Part shown: piece by piece, positions 9,248 through 17,484 of the stretch
How the letters are laid out: the number at the start of each line of letters is the position of its first letter
Position numbering within the stretch: position 1 is the first letter of the stretch
NCBI RefSeq assembly: GCF_000021485.1
Contig: NC_011761.1
Location: 2,834,501 to 2,898,500 of the forward strand
DNA from: Acidithiobacillus ferrooxidans ATCC 23270
GTDB taxonomy: Bacteria > Pseudomonadota > Gammaproteobacteria > Acidithiobacillales > Acidithiobacillaceae
Direction of reading: 5' to 3'
DNA length: 64,000 nucleotides
The notes under the pieces: generated by a model
The model's input: the letters and a program-made list of their open reading frames with translations, nothing else
Told to the model about the DNA's origin: nothing
Database searches by the model: none
Made by a program: the position numbers and the translations under genes

Positions 9248-9252
9248 ACACC
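9248..9252. repeat. Target site duplication ACACC, left copy
   Basis: The 5 bp directly left of the transposon end are ACACC. The same 5 bp follow the right end at 48249-48253. A 5-bp duplication is what Tn7-family transposition makes. Confidence 0.93.
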
Positions 9253-9402
9253 TGTTAACGGACAATAAAGTATCATCCTGGATCAGCCGTATCCCATTGA
9301 TTCTACGTTTTGAACAATTTCCACGTTTCACGAAGTATCATCCTGAGTAACCCCACCGCCTTTGCCGACCCGGTGATGGTGGACAATAAAGTTTCATCCT
9401 GG
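9253..9402. mobile_element. Tn7-like left end (three TnsB-type sites)
   Basis: Terminal TGTTAACGG, then site 1 (GGACAATAAAGTATCATCCTGG, 9260-9281 when read with its flanks), a weaker site 2 (GTTTCACGAAGTATCATCCTGA, 9325-9346) and site 3 (GGACAATAAAGTTTCATCCTGG, 9381-9402). The three sites, spread over 150 bp, match the layout of the left end of Tn7. Confidence 0.88.
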
Positions 9403-9523
9403 CGCCTACGGGCATCCCTTGTGCTTGCGCTACACCCAATGACACATAAGCAGCGTAACCGGTCATCCAGAAAGCGGTGGTCAGTACGCTGCGCGCTCGG
9501 GTGACTTTTAGTAAAATCATCAT
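9338..9523 (-). pseudogene. Truncated exported-protein gene running into the left end
   Basis: The frame has a convincing start (GAGGAAAA ribosome site, ATGATG) and a signal-peptide-like N-terminus, LLKVTRARSVLTTAFWMTGY, then AAYVSLGVAQAQG. After residue 40 the frame reads through the third TnsB site (as RMKLYCPP) and stops within the transposon end. It is probably the 5' part of a gene cut when the left end formed or was rearranged. I do not recognise a family. Confidence 0.4.
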
Positions 9524-9561
9524 AAAATTATTTTCCTCATCGGTTCAGAGAATCCACCAAG

Positions 9562-10047
9562 TCAGGTCGCATTTCTCGATAGCCGTAGGTGAATAAGCGC
9601 AATCCGATTTCCTTTCCTGCCCTGCCGCTCCTCAATGGCGTAAGGTTGAAATCCCAGCTTCTGATAAAACAGTAAACCGGCAATATTTTGATTGAAACAC
9701 GACACTATTATCTCGGCCGCCTGATGCTTTGAAAAAGCAAGGGCAATCATCTGTTCGATGAGATAGCGGCCCACCCCGCGCCCACGGGCCGCCGGGGAAA
9801 CGATGACATTGCCGATGGAGCAACGGCCGCCAGACTCCCAGCGATAGAAATTGGCAAAAGCAATGACTTCACCACCAAGCTCGACTACGGATGAATCTGA
9901 ACGCTGCGCTATGGCATCCCGTAATTGCGAAGAAGACAACGGGAATTCCGCCTTTGGGAACAAGAAAAATAGTTCGTCTTCACTTTGTGGAAACCCGCAA
10001 ATGATTTGAATGTCTTTCTCGTCAACGGGGCGATGCGTCAGCGGCAT
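9562..10047 (-). CDS. GNAT-family N-acetyltransferase
   Basis: A 161-residue acetyltransferase with the acetyl-CoA site VIVSPAARGRGVGRYLIEQM (R/QxxGxG/A: RGRGVG), followed by AEIIVSCFNQNIAGLLFYQK and GF, the usual beta5-alpha4 portion. The substrate is unknown. I prefer the ATG at 10047 (MPLTHRPV), which begins at the normal distance from the fold and has a GAGGG site upstream; the frame is open to 10137. The PchB-like gene lies just upstream on the same strand, so the two are perhaps cotranscribed. Confidence 0.75.
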   Translation of the reverse strand: MPLTHRPVDEKDIQIICGFPQSEDELFFLFPKAEFPLSSSQLRDAIAQRSDSSVVELGGEVIAFANFYRWESGGRCSIGNVIVSPAARGRGVGRYLIEQMIALAFSKHQAAEIIVSCFNQNIAGLLFYQKLGFQPYAIEERQGRKGNRIALIHLRLSRNAT

Positions 10048-10149
10048 GGTCTCAAGCGCCCTCATCGGGGCAGGAAGCAACCTCTCTGCCCCCCACACCG
10101 CTGTGCTCAGCCTGTAGACCACCAGGTCTGTTGCCACTGCAGCAAATTG

Positions 10150-10470
10150 CTATATCGTTCGTTGATGAATCTCCCATTGTTTCATCTCCTCTTCGATAAA
10201 GTGGTTCACCAAATCACTGTACATCTTTGCGATTGCATCCGGATTCAGGCCTTCTAATTGCGCCCATTCACGGCGCATCTCAAGCATGGCCTTAAAGCGA
10301 TCGGGTGAACGGACCGACATTTCGGATGTTTTAAACTTTGATGCCTCAATAACATATTTGAATCGTTTCCCGAGCATTGCAATGATTGCACGGTCAATGC
10401 GGTCTATCTCTCGGCGGACGTCGTCCATTCCGGAACAGGCTTCCGGCTCTACTTGCCTTTCAATATTCAT
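10150..10470 (-). CDS. PchB-like isochorismate pyruvate lyase / AroQ chorismate mutase
   Basis: A 106-residue all-helical AroQ-fold protein. It matches PchB in key places: VRREIDRIDRAIIAMLGKRF with the first active-site Arg, then YVIEASKFK with the second Arg/Lys pair, RFKAMLEMRREWAQLEGLNP, and a C-terminal YSDLVNHFIEEEMKQWE helix. PchB splits isochorismate into salicylate and pyruvate and is weakly a chorismate mutase. No isochorismate synthase or siderophore genes are visible nearby, so either reaction is possible. No clear ribosome site precedes the ATG. It is a carried gene in the transposon cargo. Confidence 0.8.
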   Translation of the reverse strand: MNIERQVEPEACSGMDDVRREIDRIDRAIIAMLGKRFKYVIEASKFKTSEMSVRSPDRFKAMLEMRREWAQLEGLNPDAIAKMYSDLVNHFIEEEMKQWEIHQRTI

Positions 10471-10500
10471 TCTGCACCATGGGTTATTTGGCTAATAAAA

Positions 10501-11148
10501 TTATACTCGGACTAACGCCAGACAATGCTCAGGGGATTTCAGGTGCTCCATCCGCAAGATATTGGCCCCGCAAGCTTCCACGAACGCAGCGTCATGGCTC
10601 GCAAACAGCGCCAACCCCTCCAGACCACGTAACCTGATGCACTGGGCTAAGATTTCTCGGGCATGATTGTCCAATCCATTGCTCGGCTCATCCAGCAGCA
10701 TCACCTGCGGGTCGCCGATCCAGGCCGCGCTGAGCATGAATTTTTTCTGTGTGCCCAGCGACATGGCACTGAAACGGGTCTGCAGGTGCGGGTCCAGTCC
10801 GAATTGGGCGATCAATTCCAGAATATCCGGACCGACCCTGGTCTTTTTGGCCATGGCGACGAAATCCAGCAGGTCACGCCCAGTCATGAAAGGATAGATA
10901 GGGCTTTCATCAGGCGCGTAGGACAGCCCTTGCCGCGCGGGCAACGGTGCCGTCTGGAGGCTGACGTCATTTATCCAGACCTCGCCCGCGTCAGCCGCAA
11001 TGGCCCCTGACAGGATGCCCAGCAGCGTGGACTTACCGCTGCCGTTCGGCCCCTGCAGGGCATAAACGCCTGGAACCAGTTCGCCACGGATGTCCTGGAA
11101 AATCCGGCGCCAGCCAAAGGACTTGGTGATCCCCTCGAATCGCAACAT
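10501..11148 (-). CDS. ABC transporter ATP-binding protein
   Basis: A 215-residue ABC ATPase: Walker A GPNGSGKST (about residue 33), Q-loop region SYAPDESPIYPFMT, a weak signature (MSLGTQKKFMLS instead of LSGGQ), Walker B VMLLDEPSNGLD and a switch His in FASHDAAF. It energises the membrane protein encoded immediately upstream on the same strand, whose stop lies 10 bp from this start, so the two form an exporter pair. An AGGAG site precedes the ATG. The altered signature LSLGTQ is seen in small ABC-2 type exporters. Substrate unknown. Confidence 0.88.
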   Translation of the reverse strand: MLRFEGITKSFGWRRIFQDIRGELVPGVYALQGPNGSGKSTLLGILSGAIAADAGEVWINDVSLQTAPLPARQGLSYAPDESPIYPFMTGRDLLDFVAMAKKTRVGPDILELIAQFGLDPHLQTRFSAMSLGTQKKFMLSAAWIGDPQVMLLDEPSNGLDNHAREILAQCIRLRGLEGLALFASHDAAFVEACGANILRMEHLKSPEHCLALVRV

Positions 11149-11158
11149 CGTCTTACTC

Positions 11159-12379
11159 CTATCGAACCACGGCCATCGCCGCGCCCGACCATGTACCGGC
11201 CAAAATGACCCCTAGCAAGACCGCTTGTCGTCCCCCATGCACCAGGGGCAAACGCAGCAAGGCCAATAGGGCGAAGTAGGCCAAGGCGAGTGTCGTGTCG
11301 ACAGACGCGTTGAGATGGATCAACATCGGAGCCAGCAAAACGGCCAAGGGTAAAGCACCGAAGGCGGCGACAAAAGCCGTATCCTGCAAGCCCCAGAACC
11401 TCTTTGGCAGGGGGAGCGTATGGAGATAGGGCTGCACCGGTCGATGTGCGGACTGCAGGATGCGATACAAGCCACTGGCGATCAGCGCGATGGCCGCCAT
11501 GCCGAGAATGGCTGTGGGCAGGGCGCGGGCGTCGAACGCGAACTTCTGCATCAGCCAGTCTGCCGCTAAGGCCAGGGCGAAAACGCTCGCCGTGCGCAAC
11601 ACCGTGCCTCCCGGATGCCGCACCCAGAGTGCTTGCGCCTGGATACGCCAGGCTGGAGGCAGGAAGGAGAAAAGTCGCCGTCCACAGGGAAGCAATTGGG
11701 TTACTCGACGGCGGACCCACGTCTGGAGACTGGCCTGAAGGGGATGCCGTAAGACGATAAACGACGCGCCAATCAGCAAAGCGCCACTCAGAGCAAGCCA
11801 GCTTGCCGGATCGACCGGGCGGCTCAGGCTCCAGCTCAGCAGAGCATCAGCCAGCCCGAAGATTAAAAGTGCGGCAAGCTGTCGCTCCAGCGCAGCGAGT
11901 TCGGCGAGCAGCACCAATCCAGTCATCACGCATACGGTGGCAACCAGGAACGGGGTCGCCGTTGCCCCGAGCAAACCAGTTGGCGCGACGACGACCAGCG
12001 CCACAACGGGGACCAGCAAGAGACTGTTGGCGGGAAGGAGCACCGACAGATCAGCCCGGCGCCGCTGATTGACCGAGAGAGGCAGGGATCGCGCATAGAC
12101 CATGAACGCGCCACCGTCGAGGTGGCGGCGCTGCACCATGACCCAGGCCAGCGCAAGCCCCTGGATGGCCACGAGGCGCCACCAGTGCCATAGCACATCG
12201 TGGCCAACATGCAGCGCGGCCAACAGGGGATAGCCCAGGCCCATTAACAACTTGCCGACAGGCATCCCGCCAGGAACCAACGCGCCCGCCAGTACGAATA
12301 CCTGCCAATGCCGCAGCAGCACGCGGCCCGTGGCCAGGGCGTACCAGCGCAGGCGCAACAGGGTCAGGTGGCGATACAT
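11159..12379 (-). CDS. ABC-2 type transporter membrane protein
   Basis: A 406-residue hydrophobic protein with about ten membrane segments, for example WQVFVLAGALVPGG, LLVPVVALVVVAPTGLLGA, FLVATVCVMTGLVLLAELAAL and LPLAVLLAPMLIHL, and Arg-rich cytosolic loops. It lies immediately upstream of the ABC ATPase gene and is probably its permease. I do not recognise a specific family. The ATG at 12379 has only a weak ribosome site (TGGA). Confidence 0.75.
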   Translation of the reverse strand: MYRHLTLLRLRWYALATGRVLLRHWQVFVLAGALVPGGMPVGKLLMGLGYPLLAALHVGHDVLWHWWRLVAIQGLALAWVMVQRRHLDGGAFMVYARSLPLSVNQRRRADLSVLLPANSLLLVPVVALVVVAPTGLLGATATPFLVATVCVMTGLVLLAELAALERQLAALLIFGLADALLSWSLSRPVDPASWLALSGALLIGASFIVLRHPLQASLQTWVRRRVTQLLPCGRRLFSFLPPAWRIQAQALWVRHPGGTVLRTASVFALALAADWLMQKFAFDARALPTAILGMAAIALIASGLYRILQSAHRPVQPYLHTLPLPKRFWGLQDTAFVAAFGALPLAVLLAPMLIHLNASVDTTLALAYFALLALLRLPLVHGGRQAVLLGVILAGTWSGAAMAVVR

Positions 12380-12506
12380 ATTCCAGGTTGTTCAAGCTGT
12401 CTTGCCGTTGCCATGGCCATGCCTCCCGCTGGCATGAAGTGGTCAGAAAATCATAGTGCAACTCAAGCGGCCAAACCACCCGCTACGTGACCGTTGGCTT
12501 CGTAAA

Positions 12507-12968
12507 TCATCCGGTGGACCGCAATGATTTGACGAAGTGGTGGCCGACGATCTGGTAACCGTTGCGCTGATAAAACCTGTGCGCAGGATGATTGGTGACG
12601 TAAGCATCCAGCACCATGATTTCGCAGCCCTCTTTGTGCGCGTAGTTCTCTACCCAATCCATAAGCTGTTGACCGATACCGACACCCCGATACTGTGGGG
12701 CGACGATCACGTTGTCGACGTCCAGATAGCGTCCACACCAAAAACGCGTTCCCAGCGATATACCCGCCACACCGATACAGCAATCATCCGTAAAAGCGGC
12801 AGCGCATCGATATCCCTGTGCGGTCATATCCTGAAGTCTTTGCGCGAGTACATCTGGCGGCACGCCAGGATTGAGTTCCTGTACCAGCGGCAAGGTCATT
12901 GCCAGTTCATTCTTCGCCAACAGTCGAATCATCATCTCGGGTAGCAATGGTCCACGCTCGGCAATCAT
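12507..12968 (-). CDS. GNAT-family N-acetyltransferase
   Basis: A 153-residue acetyltransferase. The acetyl-CoA loop is VIVAPQYRGVGIGQQLMDWV (YRGVGIG), followed by CEIMVLDAYVTNHPAHRFYQ and RNGYQIVGHHFVKSL, the standard C-terminal GNAT motif. Substrate unknown. The initiator could also be one of the two Met codons at residues 12 and 13. It is separated from the permease gene by about 130 bp and is likely a separate unit. Confidence 0.78.
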   Translation of the reverse strand: MIAERGPLLPEMMIRLLAKNELAMTLPLVQELNPGVPPDVLAQRLQDMTAQGYRCAAAFTDDCCIGVAGISLGTRFWCGRYLDVDNVIVAPQYRGVGIGQQLMDWVENYAHKEGCEIMVLDAYVTNHPAHRFYQRNGYQIVGHHFVKSLRSTG

Positions 12969-13054
12969 CCCTCATGCACTGCAAAAAAACTCATAGGGGC
13001 CCGCCAGATCCAGCAGTTGAATCCCTGGGAATACCAGAAAACCCACGGTAATCG

Positions 13055-13713
13055 TCATTCGGGATGGTCCTGTTTGCCGTCTTTCAGGCTGGCCAGAACA
13101 TATTCAGCCATGGACCCGGAGTCAATCTGCTTTTGCTGCTCCAGGTGCGCGACGACACTGTCACGGTTGCCAACCGGCTGGTTCTGACTGATTTTCCACT
13201 TACCCATCCAGCGGGAGATGGAGATTTCTATGCCCCCCACCTGTTGGATGAGCCGCTCCGTAAAGTCCTGGGGCGCATCCTCCACCTGCCAGGGCAGGGT
13301 AAAGCCGTTCTCCTGCTGCGCGGTCAGGGCGACCATCTGTTGCCGTACCCAAGCGGAGTCGTCTCTGACCTGCAGCGGCCCGTAGGCATGAACGACGGCA
13401 TAGTTCCAGGTTGGCACCACTTTGCCGGTTTCCGCCTTGGTCGCGTACCAGGAGGGGCTGATGTAGTGTTGCGGCCCCTGAAAGATGACCAGCACCTCAT
13501 CGTCCGAGGCGCCTCTCGCCACAGGGGATTGGCGCGTGCCACATGGCCTTGCAGCACCGGTTGCGGTCCTTCGTCGGGTGCGAGGTACAAGGGAATATGA
13601 TTCGCCTCCAGACTATTACCGCCCATGCTGACCAGTGTCGCGAGGGGATAACACTGAATCAGTGCCCGCAGGATTTCCGGGCGGTTTTCTGCAAATGACT
13701 CAGGACAATACAA
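13055..13713 (-). pseudogene. PaiB-like FMN-binding protein, frameshifted
   Basis: Two overlapping frames together make one PaiB-family protein (flavin-reductase-like fold, annotated as a negative transcriptional regulator). The first part has PESFAENRPEILRALIQCYP, then LATLVSMGG, EANHIPLYL and GHVARANPLWRE. The second continues in the next frame with ASDDEVLVIFQGPQHYISPS, then WYATKAETGKVVPTWNY, the usual second half. The shift lies at about 13505-13520. The start is a TTG at 13713, six bases after a perfect AGGAGG. Full length would be about 218 residues, normal for PaiB. It is either inactivated, or this is a one-base sequencing error. Confidence 0.8.
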
Positions 13714-13726
13714 GTTCGGCCTCCTG

Positions 13727-14374
13727 TCATTCCATGTTCGGCGCTGCAGACTCACTTACGCACAAATCTGCGGCGGGTGGGCGGGCATCAATGGGATGGC
13801 TCCGATACTGCGATATGTTTTGCAGTTTTTCCATGGCGGTGAGCAAATCTGGCCAGGGCTCTGCCCAAACCTCCGGATAGGTCCGCTCGCCGTCATACCT
13901 CGACGAGAAAGCAAGATTTTCTTGTCCGGGCGTGAATTCGCAGCGGATCCCGGGTTTGCTGTTGCCGCGCGCATCACAACGGTACCAGCCCCGGTCATCC
14001 AGCCAGACCGCGGTGAAGCCGTGTGTACAGTAGGGCGGATTGGGGCCATCCAGCGTCAGTCGTTGATAACAGAATCCCGCAGGGATTTGGTTGGCGCGCC
14101 ATAAGGCCACGAGCAGATGACTTTTCGCGGTGCATAGGCCAGTGCCTTGCTGCAACACATCCGACGCTGCGCAGGTCACTTCTTCCCGGTGAAAATCCAT
14201 GCTGTGTTCGATGTGATCGCGTACCCATTCGAAGCAACGCCTGGCGGTTGCCGTTGAATCGTCAGAGGATAAGGCGGCCGCCAACTTACGGATATCGGCA
14301 TGCGCATAATCTACGGTGGCACTTTCCATCAGGAAGTGCGGTAACGGCTGGGTATCGAATTTTGCGAGCTTCAT
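13727..14374 (-). CDS. Transglutaminase-like cysteine peptidase-fold protein
   Basis: A 215-residue protein with the transglutaminase-like triad: Cys in GTGLCTAKSHLLVAL (about residue 83), His in YCTHGFTAVWL and Asp in WYRCDARGN. An N-terminal helical part (DIRKLAAAL, RRCFEWVRDHIEH) precedes the core, as in bacterial transglutaminase/protease-like families. Such proteins cleave or amidate peptide bonds; the substrate is unknown. The ATG at 14374 has an AGGAAA site. The cupin gene stop lies 10 bp upstream, so it is the third gene of an SRPBCC-cupin-transglutaminase operon. Confidence 0.8.
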   Translation of the reverse strand: MKLAKFDTQPLPHFLMESATVDYAHADIRKLAAALSSDDSTATARRCFEWVRDHIEHSMDFHREEVTCAASDVLQQGTGLCTAKSHLLVALWRANQIPAGFCYQRLTLDGPNPPYCTHGFTAVWLDDRGWYRCDARGNSKPGIRCEFTPGQENLAFSSRYDGERTYPEVWAEPWPDLLTAMEKLQNISQYRSHPIDARPPAADLCVSESAAPNME

Positions 14375-14384
14375 AAATTTCCTG

Positions 14385-14870
14385 TTATTTCTGCGTGGGT
14401 TCGCGCAACACACGGATATCTGCCATATCCACCAGATTCCATTCCCCATTATTACGGTACAGGCGTTTATGCTGATTCGGGTAATCCACGACATCCTGAT
14501 CCAGTCGCTGACCGATGACCAGGCACACGAGTGTTTCCGTTCCATCGTTGCTGATGCTGTGCGCGGCTGCATGGCAAGGAAAACCGACGAAGTCACCTGG
14601 GGCGATGGGATACTGATCATTCTCCATGGTGAGCGTGCCCTTACCAGACAGCACGTACACGGCTTCTTCTTCATAATGATGCAGGTGGTACTCGGTACTC
14701 TCTTTACCCGGCTCTATCTGGATGAGATGTATACCCATGTGCCGAAGGCCTACCGCATCGCCTAAAGACTTATTGATACGAACAGCGCCGGGATTGAGGA
14801 AATGGACCTTATGTTCGCCCTTCATCTGACTGATTTCCTGCGCGGTGAGCAGCAGTTTTCGGGTATCCAT
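14385..14870 (-). CDS. Cupin-domain protein
   Basis: A 161-residue protein with a complete single cupin: motif 1 HLHHYEEEAVYVLSGKGTL, with HxHxxxE metal ligands around residue 63, and motif 2 PGDFVGFPCHAAAHSI, with the last His ligand. The fold usually binds Fe, Mn or Ni for sugar isomerases, dioxygenases or sensors. The start at 14870 is fixed by an AAGGAG site and overlaps the stop region of the SRPBCC gene (TACTGACATG), so translation is coupled. Function unknown. Confidence 0.8.
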   Translation of the reverse strand: MDTRKLLLTAQEISQMKGEHKVHFLNPGAVRINKSLGDAVGLRHMGIHLIQIEPGKESTEYHLHHYEEEAVYVLSGKGTLTMENDQYPIAPGDFVGFPCHAAAHSISNDGTETLVCLVIGQRLDQDVVDYPNQHKRLYRNNGEWNLVDMADIRVLREPTQK

Positions 14871-14871
14871 G

Positions 14872-15351
14872 TCAGTACCACTCCTTGGAAATGTCATCAT
14901 GTGCGTGGCCAATATGGTCATTCGCCTCCGCGCGATTCTTCAATGCCTGATTCATTGCATGAAAACCCGCTTTTGTCGCCGCTGCCATGCTGGATATGAA
15001 CATGCCCACCAGAATGCCTGAGAATTGCTCTCCCTGGGTGAACCGCGTGTACCCATGGCTGAGCGCGGCGAGCTGAAAGTAGTGCTGTCCATCGAATAAG
15101 CCCGGAAATCCCAAGCGGCCCAGCCAGCGTAATTCTTGTTGATCTGCTGCCTTCAGTACCTTCGGCCGGAAGGTCATGGCCCTGCGTTCCTCGGGTTGAA
15201 TGGTCGCACGCAATTTCTCTCCCGGCTTCGCCACTCCGGAAAGCGAGCGAATGAAGGGATTCCATTGCGGATAGGCGGGGAAATCCATGAGGATGGACCA
15301 CACGTGCTCCGGTGATGCTGCGATGTCGATCTCTGTCACGATCTGCTGCAT
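14872..15351 (-). CDS. SRPBCC (START-like) hydrophobic-ligand-binding protein
   Basis: A 159-residue polyketide-cyclase/START-like protein. The typical N-terminus EIDIAASPEHVWSILMDFPA then YPQWNPFI is unmistakable for the SRPBCC family, which has a helix-grip fold with a ligand cavity. The middle LRWLGRLGFPGLFDGQHYF also fits the subgroup. It starts the SRPBCC-cupin-transglutaminase unit. Ligand or substrate unknown. Confidence 0.8.
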   Translation of the reverse strand: MQQIVTEIDIAASPEHVWSILMDFPAYPQWNPFIRSLSGVAKPGEKLRATIQPEERRAMTFRPKVLKAADQQELRWLGRLGFPGLFDGQHYFQLAALSHGYTRFTQGEQFSGILVGMFISSMAAATKAGFHAMNQALKNRAEANDHIGHAHDDISKEWY

Positions 15352-15401
15352 GGCTATCCTTCGTCGTTGTGAAAAAATCCCATTTATTCGCCGCGATGGC
15401 T

Positions 15402-15767
15402 TAAAGCAGGTTCATCCCGCCGTCCACAAGAATCACCTCCCCGTCTGATAGCTCGATTCGATTAGCATCATGGCAACATCCGCGACGTCGCCAGGGCGCG
15501 CACCCCGACCCATGGGGGCATCGCGAAACCATTGTTCGCGAATGGTCGTCCATGGTTGATCAGTTTCCGGCGCTCACCATCCTTCAGCAAGTCTGCCTGA
15601 AAATAGTGGGCACCCGCCAGCGTTGCCGCCGCTTGTAGACCCGCAGCGGAGGAGGCGCGGGAATGCAGGGCCACCCAATATCCCGCCTGCGTTAAACGCT
15701 GCGCGATAGCCAGACCAATGCCGGAGGTGGCGCCGGTAACCAGTGCGACGCGCGAATTACCGGTCAT
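15402..15767 (-). pseudogene. Short-chain dehydrogenase/reductase, internally deleted
   Basis: The first 70 codons are a good SDR start: VALVTGATSGIGLAIAQRL, the NAD(P) site TGxxxGIG. The frame then jumps. A second frame at about 15545-15402 gives the expected SDR C-terminus (REQWFRDAPMGRGARPGDVA, then GEVILVDGGMNLL before the stop). About 130 residues, including the catalytic Ser and YxxxK, are missing between them. It is therefore an inactive relic. The ATG overlaps the VOC stop by four bases (ATGA), so it was the second gene of that operon. Confidence 0.8.
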
Positions 15768-16162
15768 GACAGTTGTATCGACTGATCATACGTGGCCACC
15801 TCCAGCAAATTGCCATCGGGATCCCGGAAGTAGACAGAGGTGATCGGCCCCGTGGCTCCAGTGCGGGGCACCGGACCGGCTTCCAGAGTGACTCCGCAGG
15901 TCTGCAGATGGGTGAGCACCCCCTGGATACCACCGGTGACAATGAAGCACAAATCCGCCGACCCGGGAGTGGGGCTGGTCGCATGGGGCGCTATGGGATG
16001 CCCTGCCGAATGCAGGTTGATTTTTTGCTGCCCAAAGGCCAAGGCCCTTCGCTGGTCACCAAAGGTGATTTCCTGCATGCCCAATACCCGTGAATAGAAG
16101 TCGATCGTAGCAGATATATCCACCACGGTCAGGACGACATGATCCAGGCGGTCTATGCGCAT
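15764..16162 (-). CDS. VOC-family (glyoxalase/bleomycin-resistance fold) protein
   Basis: A 132-residue single-domain VOC protein. The N-terminal metal ligand is in RLDHVVLTVVDISATIDFYS, the second half has LCFIVTGGI, and the C-terminal Glu ligand is in VYFRDPDGNLLEVATYD. Members are lyases, dioxygenases or antibiotic-binding proteins; the substrate here is unknown. Its stop overlaps the start of the SDR relic. Confidence 0.85.
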   Translation of the reverse strand: MRIDRLDHVVLTVVDISATIDFYSRVLGMQEITFGDQRRALAFGQQKINLHSAGHPIAPHATSPTPGSADLCFIVTGGIQGVLTHLQTCGVTLEAGPVPRTGATGPITSVYFRDPDGNLLEVATYDQSIQLS

Positions 16163-16401
16163 AGCGTGATCTCAGAGAGTGTTCGTGGAGAGGGACGGGG
16201 CCAAGGTCGACTCCAGCGTAGCAGTGATGAAGGGTAGATAAAACCAATGGTACTATGCTTTCGGATGGTATTGTCTAGTGGTCGAGTTCGACTGGGTGCC
16301 TGGCTCAAGGAAAGCATTACCCCGCCCGTCGCCAACGGAAACTGGATGGCCGCTACCAGTCTGGTACCGCCGATCAGAACCTAATGGAAGCAGAGCAGCC
16401 T

Positions 16402-16827
16402 TCAGCAGCTATCAAGATATATAGATATGGTTTCTGTCGTCCAGGTTGCCACACCGGCACCAAAGAAATCTCGATCCTCCGTCCAGATCGGACAATCCAG
16501 CAGCAGGGACGCCGCTACCGCCGGCCAATCCCGTTCGTCTCTCCGGGCAATTCTGGCTTTTGCGGCAATTTCTACAGGCGACAATGTTTCCTGGCCAATC
16601 AACTGTATGGCCGTCATAAGCGTATCTAACGCGTCCTGCCACACCACTTCGGATATTCCCCGGGCGGGAGCCAATTCTGCTAAGTAGTGCTTGGCTTCGT
16701 CATAATTTGCTTCGGCCACATAGAAACTGACCCTGTCACATGCATCGGCGATGAGCAATCGTACTCGCAGCCCCAAGACAGCACGAATCAGGATGTTGGC
16801 GTCTACAACCAACCGCCTACGCGGCAT
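16402..16827 (-). CDS. PIN-domain toxin, VapC-like
   Basis: A 141-residue PIN-domain ribonuclease. Acidic residues are visible in VVDANILIRAVLG (first Asp), EANYDEAKHYL (Glu) and WTEDRDFFGAGVATW (last Asp pair). Such toxins cut tRNA or rRNA and are held in check by the partner antitoxin. The start at 16827 overlaps the antitoxin stop by 11 bp, the usual antitoxin-first layout of a type II module. Confidence 0.82.
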   Translation of the reverse strand: MPRRRLVVDANILIRAVLGLRVRLLIADACDRVSFYVAEANYDEAKHYLAELAPARGISEVVWQDALDTLMTAIQLIGQETLSPVEIAAKARIARRDERDWPAVAASLLLDCPIWTEDRDFFGAGVATWTTETISIYLDSC

Positions 16828-17077
16828 GAGCTTTTTTGCGCCATTCCTTGAACCCCGCTACCAGTTCGTCCTCTGTGATACCCATGTGTTCCATTTCTTC
16901 ACGCATTCGCCGTCCTGCTTCGAGCAAAGCATCTCTTTCTGATTGGCTGGGTTTTTTAGGAACCGGGATGTAAAAGCCGATGGTCTGCCCATGTCGTGTC
17001 ACCTCAATGGGCATTGAGGCTTCGAGATATTCGGCCAATTTGTCGCGTAATTCTCGCACTCCTACACGTAGGCTCAT
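16817..17077 (-). CDS. VapB/Phd-type antitoxin
   Basis: An 86-residue antitoxin. The N-terminal part SLRVGVRELRDKLAEYLEAS then PIEVTRHGQTIGFYIPV is the Phd/YefM-like DNA-binding fold. The C-terminal charged helices (SERDALLEAGRRMREEMEHM, FKEWRKKAHA) would wrap the toxin. The start at 17077 has a strong AAAGGAGG site; the long upstream extension of the frame is noncoding. It should repress its own promoter together with the toxin. Confidence 0.8.
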   Translation of the reverse strand: MSLRVGVRELRDKLAEYLEASMPIEVTRHGQTIGFYIPVPKKPSQSERDALLEAGRRMREEMEHMGITEDELVAGFKEWRKKAHAA

Positions 17078-17100
17078 GAGCGCCTCCTTTCTGCCACGAT

Positions 17101-17122
17101 GTGTACACAATATAATACACAA
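17101..17122 (-). promoter_or_regulatory. Probable promoter/operator of the toxin-antitoxin pair
   Basis: TGTGTACACAATATAATACACA contains inverted TGTGTA/TACACA half-sites around an AT-rich core, about 25 bp upstream of the antitoxin start. On the minus strand it offers TATATT and TATTAT as -10 candidates. A palindromic site overlapping the promoter is typical for autorepression by a toxin-antitoxin complex. Confidence 0.55.
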
Positions 17123-17484
17123 GTCGAGATCTATCAAGCTGAGGCACATTAAATCTTTCGCACCCCATCCCAGCGGAATACGTGGGCTCTGGTTGCCTGA
17201 CTCGCGAAGGAACGCTCTGCAGCGGGAGCAGTCGTTCGTATGCTTATTCGACGCCGTCACCCGATTGGTCAATGATATGGGCGGCACCCAACGTTTCAGC
17301 CTCGGGGCTGAAACAGACATTGATCATCAGAAGAATATGTTATCGTGGCTGGGGCTTTGCGAAAGGCTTGGAGTATATGGGAGATCTAGGCACATACGTG
17401 GATGACTCCGCTTGACGCAATGCTGGCACAAATGAAAAATTATCAGTCACTATCGGCTACTACAACCTAGAAAAGGAAGCTTCA
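17123..17484. other. Intergenic region with a perfect hairpin, no gene seen
   Basis: About 360 bp between the divergent antitoxin gene and the AT-rich HEPN-like gene. I see no credible reading frame. GTTTCAGCC (17293-17301) and GGCTGAAAC (17306-17314) form a perfect 9-bp stem with a TCGG tetraloop, but no T-run follows on either strand. Confidence 0.45.

Noticed and set aside
9321-9336. A parS-like GTTTCACG inside the left transposon end.
   Set aside because: Only one half-site matches, and the sequence is explained by the second TnsB site.
16267-16383. A 38-codon plus-strand frame between the VOC and PIN genes.
   Set aside because: No ribosome site and no similarity that I recognise.
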